Shown one piece after another: positions 18,157 through 26,992 of a DNA stretch of 64,000 nt. Each line of letters begins with the position of its first letter. Position 1 is the first letter of the stretch. Both the position numbers and the translations under genes were made by a program. Origin of the DNA: Bacteroidota bacterium (GTDB lineage: Bacteria > Bacteroidota > Bacteroidia > JACCXN01); the NCBI GenBank assembly GCA_013696965.1, contig JACCXN010000038.1, positions 1-64,000 on the forward strand, in the 5' to 3' direction. Below the pieces are notes generated by a model. That model saw nothing but the letters and a program-made list of their open reading frames with translations, was not told the DNA's origin and ran no database searches.

Positions 18157-21087
18157 TTACATATATATAATTTTTTTCGCTATAAAACCCTTGCCATTAC
18201 TCACTTTTATAAAATAAATTCCATCAAGAAGACCTTCTCGAGGTACAATCAACTTGGTGGTAGGAGTAAATTTAATTTGTTTTATTTTAACTCCAAACAT
18301 ATCATACAACTCAAATAGGAATTCATTCGTTTCGCTTGTATCCATTTCAACTGTTATTGAACCACTTGCAGGATTTGGGGAAATTGTAAGTGCTGACAAT
18401 TCTTGCTCCACCTCGTCAACAATTGTAAGGCATTGAGCATTATAAGCTATTCCTGGAGAACCACCAATACATCCCGCAAACCAATTGGATGATAAATCCA
18501 GATTAATTAGTGGATCCTTCAACTCTAATGTTCTTCCCATTCCATCAGCTTCCTTAGGCCAAGGAGGTGAATCGAGATACGTAACTGAGATTACTGGTTT
18601 ATAATCGTAATTTAATAAGCTTATCTGTTCGCTGCTGTTGGCTAAATTAAAAGGAAGCTGTTCTTTAACAACTGCCACGAAAGGATGTTGGCTAACAAAT
18701 TTTTGAGTATCACAACTAAAAACAATATGGCCATTAACAGGCACAATTGTTCCAAAGGGAATTTGATATAAATTTGAATTATTTCCATTTTTTAAATACC
18801 AACCAGTAATGTTTAGGGCAATGTCTCCATAATTGTTTACTTCCAGCCAATCTCCTGCATCATTTGCTGAAGATGAATGGTAATTTATTTCACTGAAAGT
18901 AATTTTAGGCTCAGCAGCTAAACCTGTAAAATAAGCAGTAAATGTATCATCCGCACCTATATTTACAGTAAAGGCTTCATTAAAAACAGGATTGGAAACA
19001 CTTTGGTTAATTCCCCATTTTTCAAAAGTAAAACCGGGGTTTGGAATAGCTGTTATTGTTACAGGCACTCCATTGTAATAAACGCCCTTCCAGGGAAGGC
19101 TGTCAGGAATAATCGTACTTATCTTGATTCTCCCCGAATTTGGAGGAGAAGTAGTTAAAGTAATATTTACCTGTCCTTTTAAACTAAATTCATCATTTAA
19201 ATGTTTTCTTGCATAGGGCATTCTTCTTTTATGCCAATTCACCATTTTATCTACTGAATAGTGCCACCACGCATAATCCTTCCCCCATTTATCCTGGTGT
19301 CTTTCCATAGAGGAAGCTATGGAATCTCGCATATCGTATGCAACTTTTTTTATATTTTCTAATTGAAAAGCAGTATTCATTAAATCAGCATATCTGTTAA
19401 CAAAATAGTTTCTAAATTCAGTATTTTGACTTAAATACCTAAAGATATCTGAATGAACATTAGGCTCCATGGGATTTCTAACCATTGCCAAATTATTTAC
19501 CCTATCAGTTGGTTTATCATATAACCCCGATCCCATATCTAAATCCCAAAACATATATTTCCATTTAGAATCCGGCTTTTTTTCCCTGTATAATCTAATA
19601 TTATTGGCTGGGGCAGTATTGTCAATCCAATCACGGTTTGAATAGTATATTCCTGCAATAAAATAATCTGTAAAGTTTTCCAAATCCAGTGTTTGATTGG
19701 CTAATTTATAAAAATCCGATTTTTGATGACTGATGGATGAAATGTAATCATGCATAACATAAAATTCATCAACAGAACCTGCTTGAGCCCTAACAAAATC
19801 TCCTTTATGATACAGCAGATCTACCTGGTCCTCGGGAATTCCGTAATTCTTTAATAGATGTTGTGTGTTTTGTTGTTCTCTAATTTCATATTGTCCCCAA
19901 TATTCTCCATTTAAAAATACTATGGCTGGTTCATATCCCATTCTATCTACAGGTGAGTCCTTTAAAACTCTTTGCATAAAAGCATCCCTAATTCTACAAT
20001 AACTATAATCTCCACCACCATTGCGTAAATTAAACCTTTTGTAGGATTTTATATGAGGTTTCTCAGGAATTAAGGGATATTCAAGCCATGATGTTCCATA
20101 TTCTTTTCGAGTAAGGATCCTGAAACTCTTTTGAGCTTGTATTTTTGAATAATTCCCCTGAATTTTTATTCCCGCTGATAATTCAAATTGCTTGACTTTT
20201 TGTTTATCAAAATATTCTATATAACATTGTTTTTCCCAATCCTGTTCGTAGTTGGTATAAATCCCTATATTATCATCAAATAAATCATCTGGAGCCATAG
20301 TAATTGAAAATACTGGCAAATCAAAACTACTATCATTAATAAAGTAAGTTCGTTTTACTACGCTACTCGGGAGCCTGTTGCCACTGCTATAACAAATAGC
20401 GGATACAACTGTAGTCTTATCTGCACTTATAGGCAATGAATAGGTAGTCGAGGAATTAGAAGGAACATTTCCATCTAATCTATATTTAATTATTCCAGTC
20501 TGAGAAGGTGTATATAACTCTACTGTTTGACTAGATGGGTAAAACCCTGCATTTATTGAAAATACTGGAGCTGGCTCATAACCATCATAACAAGAAGAAT
20601 TGTTATTGCTAGCAGCCGGAGTAGGAGTATTAAACAAACAAATTTGTGTTGCTCCATCTGGTTTTCTTCCAAAAGAATGATTGTATTGCAGCTGCCCTAT
20701 TTCAAAAAAATCAATAATATTTCCATCATCATCACTTAAAATTATTTTTTCTCCTGTTGATTTAAGTTTAAAATTGGTATGGAGATATTGTCCGGATTTG
20801 ATGTCCATTCCAGATGCAAAAACAACTAGATAAGAAAGTGGTTGTATAGTAATTTCAGGGAAAGTCCATTTATCAAGTTTCTTTGTATTATCGGTAACTG
20901 AATGGCCTCGTAAATTATATGGCTGGGTTGAGGAATTATATAATTCAATCCAATCATAACTTTCATCGCTTTTGTCAATTAAAATGCAACCATTTGCATT
21001 GGAAATTTCATTTATTACTATTTGGCTGTACGAAGAATTCGTTAAAAATAAATTTAAAAATAAAGCGAAGAAAAGGAGTTTTTTCAT
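18157..21087 (-). CDS. CotH-kinase-like secreted protein 3 (array copy 3), divergent, T9SS cargo
   Basis: This 976-residue protein has the array layout: signal peptide (1-22, SSYSQ), lamin-tail (23-165), chitobiase-type beta domain (172-250), CotH (258-630), InlB-like repeat (640-722), lamin-tail (728-875) and T9SS sorting domain (about 895-976). NLRNGG (353-358), NGEYWG (393-398) and WDLD (Asp515, Asp517) are kept. Residues shared by the other copies are changed: HGG becomes QGN (310-312) and the QD of the REKQDE motif becomes QN (Asn407), followed by TQHLLKN instead of the usual EKYIESN-like text. This copy may have lost or altered activity. Unlike its sisters, it has no TGGCAAYAT element upstream. 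The short-form loop (NYEQDWEK) matches copy 2. Confidence 0.9.
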   Translation of the reverse strand: MKKLLFFALFLNLFLTNSSYSQIVINEISNANGCILIDKSDESYDWIELYNSSTQPYNLRGHSVTDNTKKLDKWTFPEITIQPLSYLVVFASGMDIKSGQYLHTNFKLKSTGEKIILSDDDGNIIDFFEIGQLQYNHSFGRKPDGATQICLFNTPTPAASNNNSSCYDGYEPAPVFSINAGFYPSSQTVELYTPSQTGIIKYRLDGNVPSNSSTTYSLPISADKTTVVSAICYSSGNRLPSSVVKRTYFINDSSFDLPVFSITMAPDDLFDDNIGIYTNYEQDWEKQCYIEYFDKQKVKQFELSAGIKIQGNYSKIQAQKSFRILTRKEYGTSWLEYPLIPEKPHIKSYKRFNLRNGGGDYSYCRIRDAFMQRVLKDSPVDRMGYEPAIVFLNGEYWGQYEIREQQNTQHLLKNYGIPEDQVDLLYHKGDFVRAQAGSVDEFYVMHDYISSISHQKSDFYKLANQTLDLENFTDYFIAGIYYSNRDWIDNTAPANNIRLYREKKPDSKWKYMFWDLDMGSGLYDKPTDRVNNLAMVRNPMEPNVHSDIFRYLSQNTEFRNYFVNRYADLMNTAFQLENIKKVAYDMRDSIASSMERHQDKWGKDYAWWHYSVDKMVNWHKRRMPYARKHLNDEFSLKGQVNITLTTSPPNSGRIKISTIIPDSLPWKGVYYNGVPVTITAIPNPGFTFEKWGINQSVSNPVFNEAFTVNIGADDTFTAYFTGLAAEPKITFSEINYHSSSANDAGDWLEVNNYGDIALNITGWYLKNGNNSNLYQIPFGTIVPVNGHIVFSCDTQKFVSQHPFVAVVKEQLPFNLANSSEQISLLNYDYKPVISVTYLDSPPWPKEADGMGRTLELKDPLINLDLSSNWFAGCIGGSPGIAYNAQCLTIVDEVEQELSALTISPNPASGSITVEMDTSETNEFLFELYDMFGVKIKQIKFTPTTKLIVPREGLLDGIYFIKVSNGKGFIAKKIIYM

Positions 21088-21261
21088 TAAATATGTTTTT
21101 TTACTGTTTTTAATCCAAAATTTATTGTTTTCAAATCTCTTTATAGATCAAGAAACGATCTACACATACTGTCTTTTCCTCTACCATTATATTAAGAAGT
21201 AATTTGGAGCTAAATATGACTTAGGATAACATTGTTTTGATTTTCCTGACTTAAACTTTCA

Positions 21262-24228
21262 TTATTGATAGATAATTTTTTTTGTTGTGAATCCTTTACT
21301 ATTACCTACTTTAATAATATATATTCCAGCTGCAAGTCCATCTCGATCTACAATTATTCTTTTATTATTAGAAAATAGTACTTGTTTGATTTTTACTCCA
21401 AATAAATCATACATTTCAAAATGTAAGTCTTGGCTATCATTTGATAGAAATTCAACGGTAATGGAACCCGTTGCCGGATTAGGAGCAATTTTTAAAGGTG
21501 TGGATTGAGCCACTTCATCAACAGCTGTAATACAGGCCGAATTGTATGCTATTCCCGGAGACCCTCCAATACAACCTGCAAACCAATTGGAGGCCAAATT
21601 AAGATCGGATGAGGGTTCTTTTAACTCCAATGTTCTGCCTAACCCATTCGCTTCTCTGGGCCAAGGAAAGTCATAACTATACGAAACTGATAAACATATA
21701 CTGTGATCGTATTTAGACAGTGTGATTAAATCACCGCTGCTTTTAAAATCAAAAGGTAGCTGACCAATAAAATTTTTTACGTAAGGGAAATTCGCTACAA
21801 ATTTTTTAGTATCACAACTAAAAACAATGTAACCATTTGAAGGTATCATAGTTCCAAATGGAATTTCAAATTTTCTGGAACTGTTTTTATCCTTTATGTA
21901 CCAACCCGACAGATTTACTGAAACAGTACCAAAATTATGTAATTCTATCCAATCCCCAGCGTCAGTGTTTGGATTGGAGTTGTAATTTACTTCACTCCAT
22001 GTTAGTTTTGGTTCAACCGCTGAACCTGTAAAATGAGCTATAAATGTATCATCTGTACTTATATTTAGTGTTATTGACTCATTAATATCGGGATTTGCAA
22101 TATTTCCATTGATGCCCCAATTCTCAAAAGTAAAACCAGGATTGGGAATTGCTGTTAGGGTTACTGGTACACCATTATAATAAACACCTTTCCAGGGAAG
22201 ACTATCTGGAATAATAGTACTTATCCTTATTCTTCCTGCATTAGGAGGGAAAGTTTCTAAGCTTACCATTACTTGTGAAGGAAGGTTAAACTGACTTTGA
22301 ACAAAGCCCCTTTGAAGATCGAGTCTTTTAAAATGCCAGTTTACCATTTGATCAACATCCTTTAACCATTTTTCGTAATTTCCTGGCCATTTCACTTTAT
22401 GCCGGGGCATTGATGTTCGAATTGAATCACGCATTGCATAAGCAGTTTCTTTTATATTTTTATATTGAAAAACTGTATTCATTAGATCTGCATACCTATT
22501 TATAAAATAAATGTTGAATTGACTGTTTTTAAGTAATTTGCCTAAAATATCGGAATGTTGGTTTGGGTCGTTTGGGCTTATAACAGCAGGTAAATTGTTA
22601 ATAGTTGGAGCATAACCATATAGTCCTGATGCTTGATCAATATCCCAAAAAACATAGCGCCATTTTCCATCTGGATTTGTTTGTCTCCATAGTTTGATAT
22701 TATTACTAACAGTAGTATGGTCAATCCAATCATTATTAGAATAATAGGTTTGGGCAATAAAATAATCTGCGAAATTTTCAAGATCAAGCATTTGTTCCAC
22801 TTTAGGATAGAATGTTGAACTTTGAGGATCTGAAGTATTTATGAAATTGTGCATTGAATTGAATCCATCCAATGTTCCTGAAAGCGCTCTTAAATAACCT
22901 TTATGAGTAAGTAAGTCCAAATGATCCTCAGGTACTCCAAAATTATTTTCTATATATTTTGCATCCTGCTGTTCTCTTATCTCATATTCTCCCCAATACT
23001 CCCCATTCAAAAAAACCAAAGCTGGTTCGTAACCCATTATGTCAACATGGCAATCTTTCATAATTCTTTGCATAAATGCATCTCTAAAACGAGTGTAACT
23101 ATAATCCTGACCTCCATTGCGCAGGTTAAAAGACTTAAAAACACCTATCACAGACTTTTCAGGTATCAAGGGGTAATTTAGTACTGTTGTTCCATATTCA
23201 GACTTACATTTAATCCTAAGACTTTTTTGGCCTTCTCCCCTTGAGTAACCACCATGAATAGATACTCCTGCATTCATTTCAAATTGTTTAACTTTTTGTT
23301 TATCAAAATATTCAACATGACATAATTTTTCCCAATCTTTCCAAAAATTTGCACCTTTATAAGGATATGTTGTTGATGCACCTGGTCCCATTGCATATAT
23401 TCCTGTGTTATAATCCCATAAGTCAGAGGGATCTAAAGTGATGGAAAATATAGGAAGATCACAATTTGTTTCATTAATAAAATACGATCTTTTTATTGTA
23501 TTACTTGGCAAGCGATTACTACTACTGTAACATTTTGCCGAAACAATTTTTGTTGAATTTATAACTAGGGCCGAAGAATAAATACTTGCTGATCCCGATG
23601 GAAATCCTCCATCTAATTCATATCGAATAATTCCTGTGGATGATGGAGTATAGAGTTCAACTATTTGAGAGGCTGAATAAAATCCTGAGTTTAATGAAAT
23701 AACAGGATCGGGTTCATAACCATCATAACAGGGTGAATTATTGTTGGTTTTCCCTGGACTTGGAATATCAAAAAGACACCATTTTTCTCCTCCATCTGGC
23801 TTTCTTCCAACCCCATGGTTGTTTTGAAGTTCTCCTAAACTATAATAATCTATAATATTTTCATTTGCATCACTTAGTATTATTTCTTCCCCGGTTTTTG
23901 ATAATTTAAAGTTTGAGTGAAGATAATTATTGACTAGTGTATCCTCTCCTGATGCATAAACAATTCTAAAGGAGTAGGGTTCTAAAACAATGTTAGGAAA
24001 AAGCCATTTTTTAGGTTTTTTTGGATTGTCAGAAAGTGAATAATTTAATAAATTTACGCTTTGAGAGCCAGAATTAAATATTTCAATCCAATCGTGTGTT
24101 TCTTGCTTTTCATCCAAAAGAAGTGAACCATTGGAATTTGAAATTTCATTTATCACAACCTGGCTATAAACCACATTTGTGATAATAAATAAAAACAAAA
24201 AAGCTATTGTACAAAACGTTTTTTTCAT
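21262..24228 (-). CDS. CotH-kinase-like secreted protein 4 (array copy 4), T9SS cargo
   Basis: This 988-residue protein is the first in transcription order. Domains: signal peptide (1 to about 23, YSQ), lamin-tail (24-165), chitobiase-type beta domain (172-252), CotH (260-645), InlB-like repeat (about 652-735), lamin-tail (740-890) and T9SS sorting domain (about 910-988). Motifs are HGGYSR (325-330), NLRNGG (368-373), NGEYWGEYEIREQQDA (408-423) and WDID (Asp529, Asp531). It carries the GPGAS...GANFWK insertion (281-297) found otherwise only in copy 1. Its C-terminal domain resembles that of copy 3 (DLFGVKIKQV beside DMFGVKIKQI), so it looks like a mosaic. The lamin-tail and beta domains probably bind other surface molecules. 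Confidence 0.9.
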   Translation of the reverse strand: MKKTFCTIAFLFLFIITNVVYSQVVINEISNSNGSLLLDEKQETHDWIEIFNSGSQSVNLLNYSLSDNPKKPKKWLFPNIVLEPYSFRIVYASGEDTLVNNYLHSNFKLSKTGEEIILSDANENIIDYYSLGELQNNHGVGRKPDGGEKWCLFDIPSPGKTNNNSPCYDGYEPDPVISLNSGFYSASQIVELYTPSSTGIIRYELDGGFPSGSASIYSSALVINSTKIVSAKCYSSSNRLPSNTIKRSYFINETNCDLPIFSITLDPSDLWDYNTGIYAMGPGASTTYPYKGANFWKDWEKLCHVEYFDKQKVKQFEMNAGVSIHGGYSRGEGQKSLRIKCKSEYGTTVLNYPLIPEKSVIGVFKSFNLRNGGQDYSYTRFRDAFMQRIMKDCHVDIMGYEPALVFLNGEYWGEYEIREQQDAKYIENNFGVPEDHLDLLTHKGYLRALSGTLDGFNSMHNFINTSDPQSSTFYPKVEQMLDLENFADYFIAQTYYSNNDWIDHTTVSNNIKLWRQTNPDGKWRYVFWDIDQASGLYGYAPTINNLPAVISPNDPNQHSDILGKLLKNSQFNIYFINRYADLMNTVFQYKNIKETAYAMRDSIRTSMPRHKVKWPGNYEKWLKDVDQMVNWHFKRLDLQRGFVQSQFNLPSQVMVSLETFPPNAGRIRISTIIPDSLPWKGVYYNGVPVTLTAIPNPGFTFENWGINGNIANPDINESITLNISTDDTFIAHFTGSAVEPKLTWSEVNYNSNPNTDAGDWIELHNFGTVSVNLSGWYIKDKNSSRKFEIPFGTMIPSNGYIVFSCDTKKFVANFPYVKNFIGQLPFDFKSSGDLITLSKYDHSICLSVSYSYDFPWPREANGLGRTLELKEPSSDLNLASNWFAGCIGGSPGIAYNSACITAVDEVAQSTPLKIAPNPATGSITVEFLSNDSQDLHFEMYDLFGVKIKQVLFSNNKRIIVDRDGLAAGIYIIKVGNSKGFTTKKIIYQ

Positions 24229-24672
24229 CTCTTTTTTAAATTTTTTAATACTCTTTATTTCCTTTTTTCATAAATCTTGTTATTATTTCTTATAAAATAT
24301 ATTGCCATTTCTTTAAACTCATTCATTTTCATTGTTCCCTCTTTGCAAATACTTTGATTTTAACCCTCTAACAAATGAATCAACTCCTCTTTAATATCTT
24401 TCTTAAATTCTAATGAAGCATTTATTCTACATTTTGAGAAATTACCATTATAAATGATTTTAGTGCTATGTTTAATTCAAATCAAAGGATTAATGAACAA
24501 AGTAAACTTCTTTGTTTTTGTCCCATAAATCAAAATATTTACCTTCGCTACCATCATACATTTCATTTGAATTTTTTATTTTTAGTTTTTACATTTGTTT
24601 TAGCAGGTATATCCACATTTATTAAAATTTTATTGTAACTTGAATTAAATTATAAACAACTAACATTTTATT
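24229..24672. other. Divergent intergenic region
   Basis: This 444-base AT-rich region separates the CotH array from the plus-strand phosphohexomutase gene. It holds the upstream element of CotH copy 4 (24299-24307). No clear promoter for the plus-strand gene, no reading frame and no RNA gene were recognised. Confidence 0.5.
24299..24307 (-). promoter_or_regulatory. Shared upstream element of the CotH array (copy 4)
   Basis: Minus-strand TGGCAATAT, followed by ATTTTATAAG, ends 70 bases before the start of CotH copy 4. As the first gene of the array in transcription order, this copy is the most likely to carry a functional promoter; the downstream TATATTTTAT also resembles a -7 box. Confidence 0.5.
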
Positions 24673-26409
24673 ATGAATTCATTAGAGGAATCAGTTCTTG
24701 AAAAGGTAAATATTTGGATAAATGGAAATTATGACGAAAGTGTAAAAAAGGAACTTCATAATTTATTAAATCAAAAAGCATTTACAACCTTAACCGATGC
24801 TTTTTACAAAGATCTTGAATTTGGAACCGGTGGTTTAAGAGGTATTATTGGAACTGGAACTAATCGCATAAATCAATATACCTTAGGAATGGCAACCCAG
24901 GGCTTGAGCAATTACCTTAAAAAGATTTATCCTAATGAACAGATTAAAGTTGTAATTGCACACGATAACCGAAACAATGCAGAATATTTTGCTCGAATTA
25001 CAGCAGAAGTATTTTCTGCCAATGATATTTTTGTTTACTTTTTTGATGCCTTAAGGCCTACTCCTGAATTATCTTTTGCTATAAGGGAATTAGGATGCCA
25101 TAGTGGAATTATGCTTACTGCTTCACATAATCCTAAAGAATACAGCGGATATAAAGCCTATTGGAAGGATGGCGGCCAACTTATTTATCCCCATGATAAT
25201 AGGGTAATTGAGGAAGTAACACGAATTAAAAGCGTGGATGAAGTTAAATTCACAGGAAAGGATTCTCTTATACAAACAATTGGAAAAGAAATGGACATGC
25301 TTTACATTAAGGCAATTAAAGCATTGTCAATATCACAGGAGGCCATCAAAAGGCAAGAAAATCTAAAAATAGTTTTTTCTCCAATTCACGGCACTGGCGT
25401 CAAACTTGTTCCCGATGCACTAAAGGCATTTGGATTTAAGAATGTAATTCTTGTGGAAGAACAATGTGTTGTTGATGGAAACTTCCCTACTGTTATATAT
25501 CCAAACCCGGAAGAAAAGGAAGCACTTACTATGGCCCTTAATAAAGCAAAAGAAACTGATGCTGACCTTGTAATGGCTACAGATCCGGATGCTGATCGGG
25601 TTGGTATTGCCATTAAAAACAATAAAAATGAATTTATTTTATTGAATGGAAATCAAACAGGTTGCTTATTGGTGCAATACATGCTTAATGTCTGGGAAAA
25701 AAATGGTAAGCTTAAAGGCAATGAATATATTGTGAAAACTATTGTTACTTCCTATTTGATGGATAAAATTGCCGAGTCAAAAAAAGTAGAATGTTACAAT
25801 GTACTTACAGGATTTAAATTCATTGGTGAATTGATTAGCGAACTTGAAAATATAAAAACATTTATTGTCGGTGGTGAAGAAAGTTATGGTTATCTTATTG
25901 GGGAGCACGCTCGTGACAAAGATGCAGTAATTGCCTGTGCAATGATTGCAGAAATGGCAGCTTATTACAAGGATAATTCAAGCAGTTTATTTGAAGCCCT
26001 TCTTGATATGTACAAGGAGTATGGATTTTACCAGGAAAAATTAATTTCAGTAACACTCAAAGGACAAAGTGGGGCTATGGAAATTCAGAAAATGATGGAC
26101 AGATTTAGAAATAATCCTCCTCTTACTCTAGGGAATTCAAAAGTTGTGGTAATTAAGGATTACGAAAAAAGCTTAGAAACTCAGGTTATTACCAACCAGA
26201 AAAAGAGCATTGATTTACCAAAATCAAATGTATTGCAATTAATTACTGAAGATGGAAGCATTGTTTCTGCGCGCCCCTCTGGGACTGAACCAAAAATTAA
26301 ATTTTATTGTAGCGTAAATACTCCTTTCCCTGACAAAGGGCTTTATACACAAATTTCTGAACAATTAAATAAAAAAATAGACACAATAATTGGGGATTTG
26401 AAAATTTGA
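24673..26409 (+). CDS. Phospho-sugar mutase (phosphoglucomutase/phosphomannomutase)
   Basis: This 578-residue protein of the alpha-D-phosphohexomutase superfamily has the GTGGLRG start loop (51-57), the phosphoserine loop TASHNP with Ser151, the magnesium loop DPDADR, the sugar-binding GGEESYGYL and the C-terminal phosphate-binding RPSGTEPKIK. The length of about 575-580 residues fits the large bacterial PGM/PMM subgroup that interconverts hexose 1- and 6-phosphates. It is cytoplasmic and appears monocistronic. Exact sugar preference (glucose or mannose) cannot be read from the sequence. A second, 472-residue family member lies at 41.9-43.3 kb. Confidence 0.93.
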   Translation: MNSLEESVLEKVNIWINGNYDESVKKELHNLLNQKAFTTLTDAFYKDLEFGTGGLRGIIGTGTNRINQYTLGMATQGLSNYLKKIYPNEQIKVVIAHDNRNNAEYFARITAEVFSANDIFVYFFDALRPTPELSFAIRELGCHSGIMLTASHNPKEYSGYKAYWKDGGQLIYPHDNRVIEEVTRIKSVDEVKFTGKDSLIQTIGKEMDMLYIKAIKALSISQEAIKRQENLKIVFSPIHGTGVKLVPDALKAFGFKNVILVEEQCVVDGNFPTVIYPNPEEKEALTMALNKAKETDADLVMATDPDADRVGIAIKNNKNEFILLNGNQTGCLLVQYMLNVWEKNGKLKGNEYIVKTIVTSYLMDKIAESKKVECYNVLTGFKFIGELISELENIKTFIVGGEESYGYLIGEHARDKDAVIACAMIAEMAAYYKDNSSSLFEALLDMYKEYGFYQEKLISVTLKGQSGAMEIQKMMDRFRNNPPLTLGNSKVVVIKDYEKSLETQVITNQKKSIDLPKSNVLQLITEDGSIVSARPSGTEPKIKFYCSVNTPFPDKGLYTQISEQLNKKIDTIIGDLKI

Positions 26410-26463
26410 AATTTCATGGATTACAAAAAAAAAATAACATTAACTTAGGCAAGGTAATTTGAG

Positions 26464-26934
26464 TTAATATTCAATTTTTTCTGTATTGTTTCTCCAATCA
26501 ATAAAAGCTTGAATCGCTTCCTCTGCAAGCAATTGTTTGAATTTTAATTTACGGGAATCCATAGGAATGGCCAGTTCATTGTAAATAAAATCATCATCAA
26601 AAAGTATTTCAGCTGCATCTTGTTTTGTATTTCCATAATACACTGCCTTAGGTCTTGCCCAATAAATAGCGCCCAGGCACATCGGACAAGGTTCACAACT
26701 TGTGTATATATCACAATCCTCCAATTGAAAACTTTCCAGATTTTTACAAGCCTCCCTTATTGCTACCATTTCTGCATGAGCAGTAGGATCATTTGTTGAG
26801 GAAACAAGATTTCTCCCCCTGGCAATTATTTTACCATCCTTTACTATTACCGCTCCAAAGGGTCCGCCCTCACCTGATTTTACATTATCAAGAGATAGCT
26901 TAATAGCTTCGCGCATAAATTTTTCTTCCGACAT
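26464..26934 (-). CDS. guaD: Guanine deaminase
   Basis: From the ATG at 26934 this is a 156-residue cytidine-deaminase-fold protein, the same length as Bacillus subtilis GuaD. Zinc ligands are in TAHAE (His53, with catalytic Glu55) and TSCEPCPMC (Cys83, Cys86). GGPFGAVIVKDG, LGAIYWARPKAVYYG and the C-terminal FIDWRNN segment are GuaD-like rather than TadA-like. The enzyme turns guanine into xanthine for purine salvage. An in-frame ATG at 27006 would add 24 residues and overlap the upstream transporter gene, so the shorter start is preferred. It probably forms an operon with the transporter and ribD. Confidence 0.9.
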   Translation of the reverse strand: MSEEKFMREAIKLSLDNVKSGEGGPFGAVIVKDGKIIARGRNLVSSTNDPTAHAEMVAIREACKNLESFQLEDCDIYTSCEPCPMCLGAIYWARPKAVYYGNTKQDAAEILFDDDFIYNELAIPMDSRKLKFKQLLAEEAIQAFIDWRNNTEKIEY

Positions 26935-26992
26935 AACGTATAAAATTTCATTTGAAAAAGTAATTAATTCATTCTGCTTACCTTCAATAAGT

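Noticed and set aside
5584-24228. Prophage or transposon carrying the T9SS cargo genes
   Set aside because: No integrase, transposase, phage structural gene, attachment-site repeat or flanking tRNA is visible, and base composition looks like that of the neighbours.
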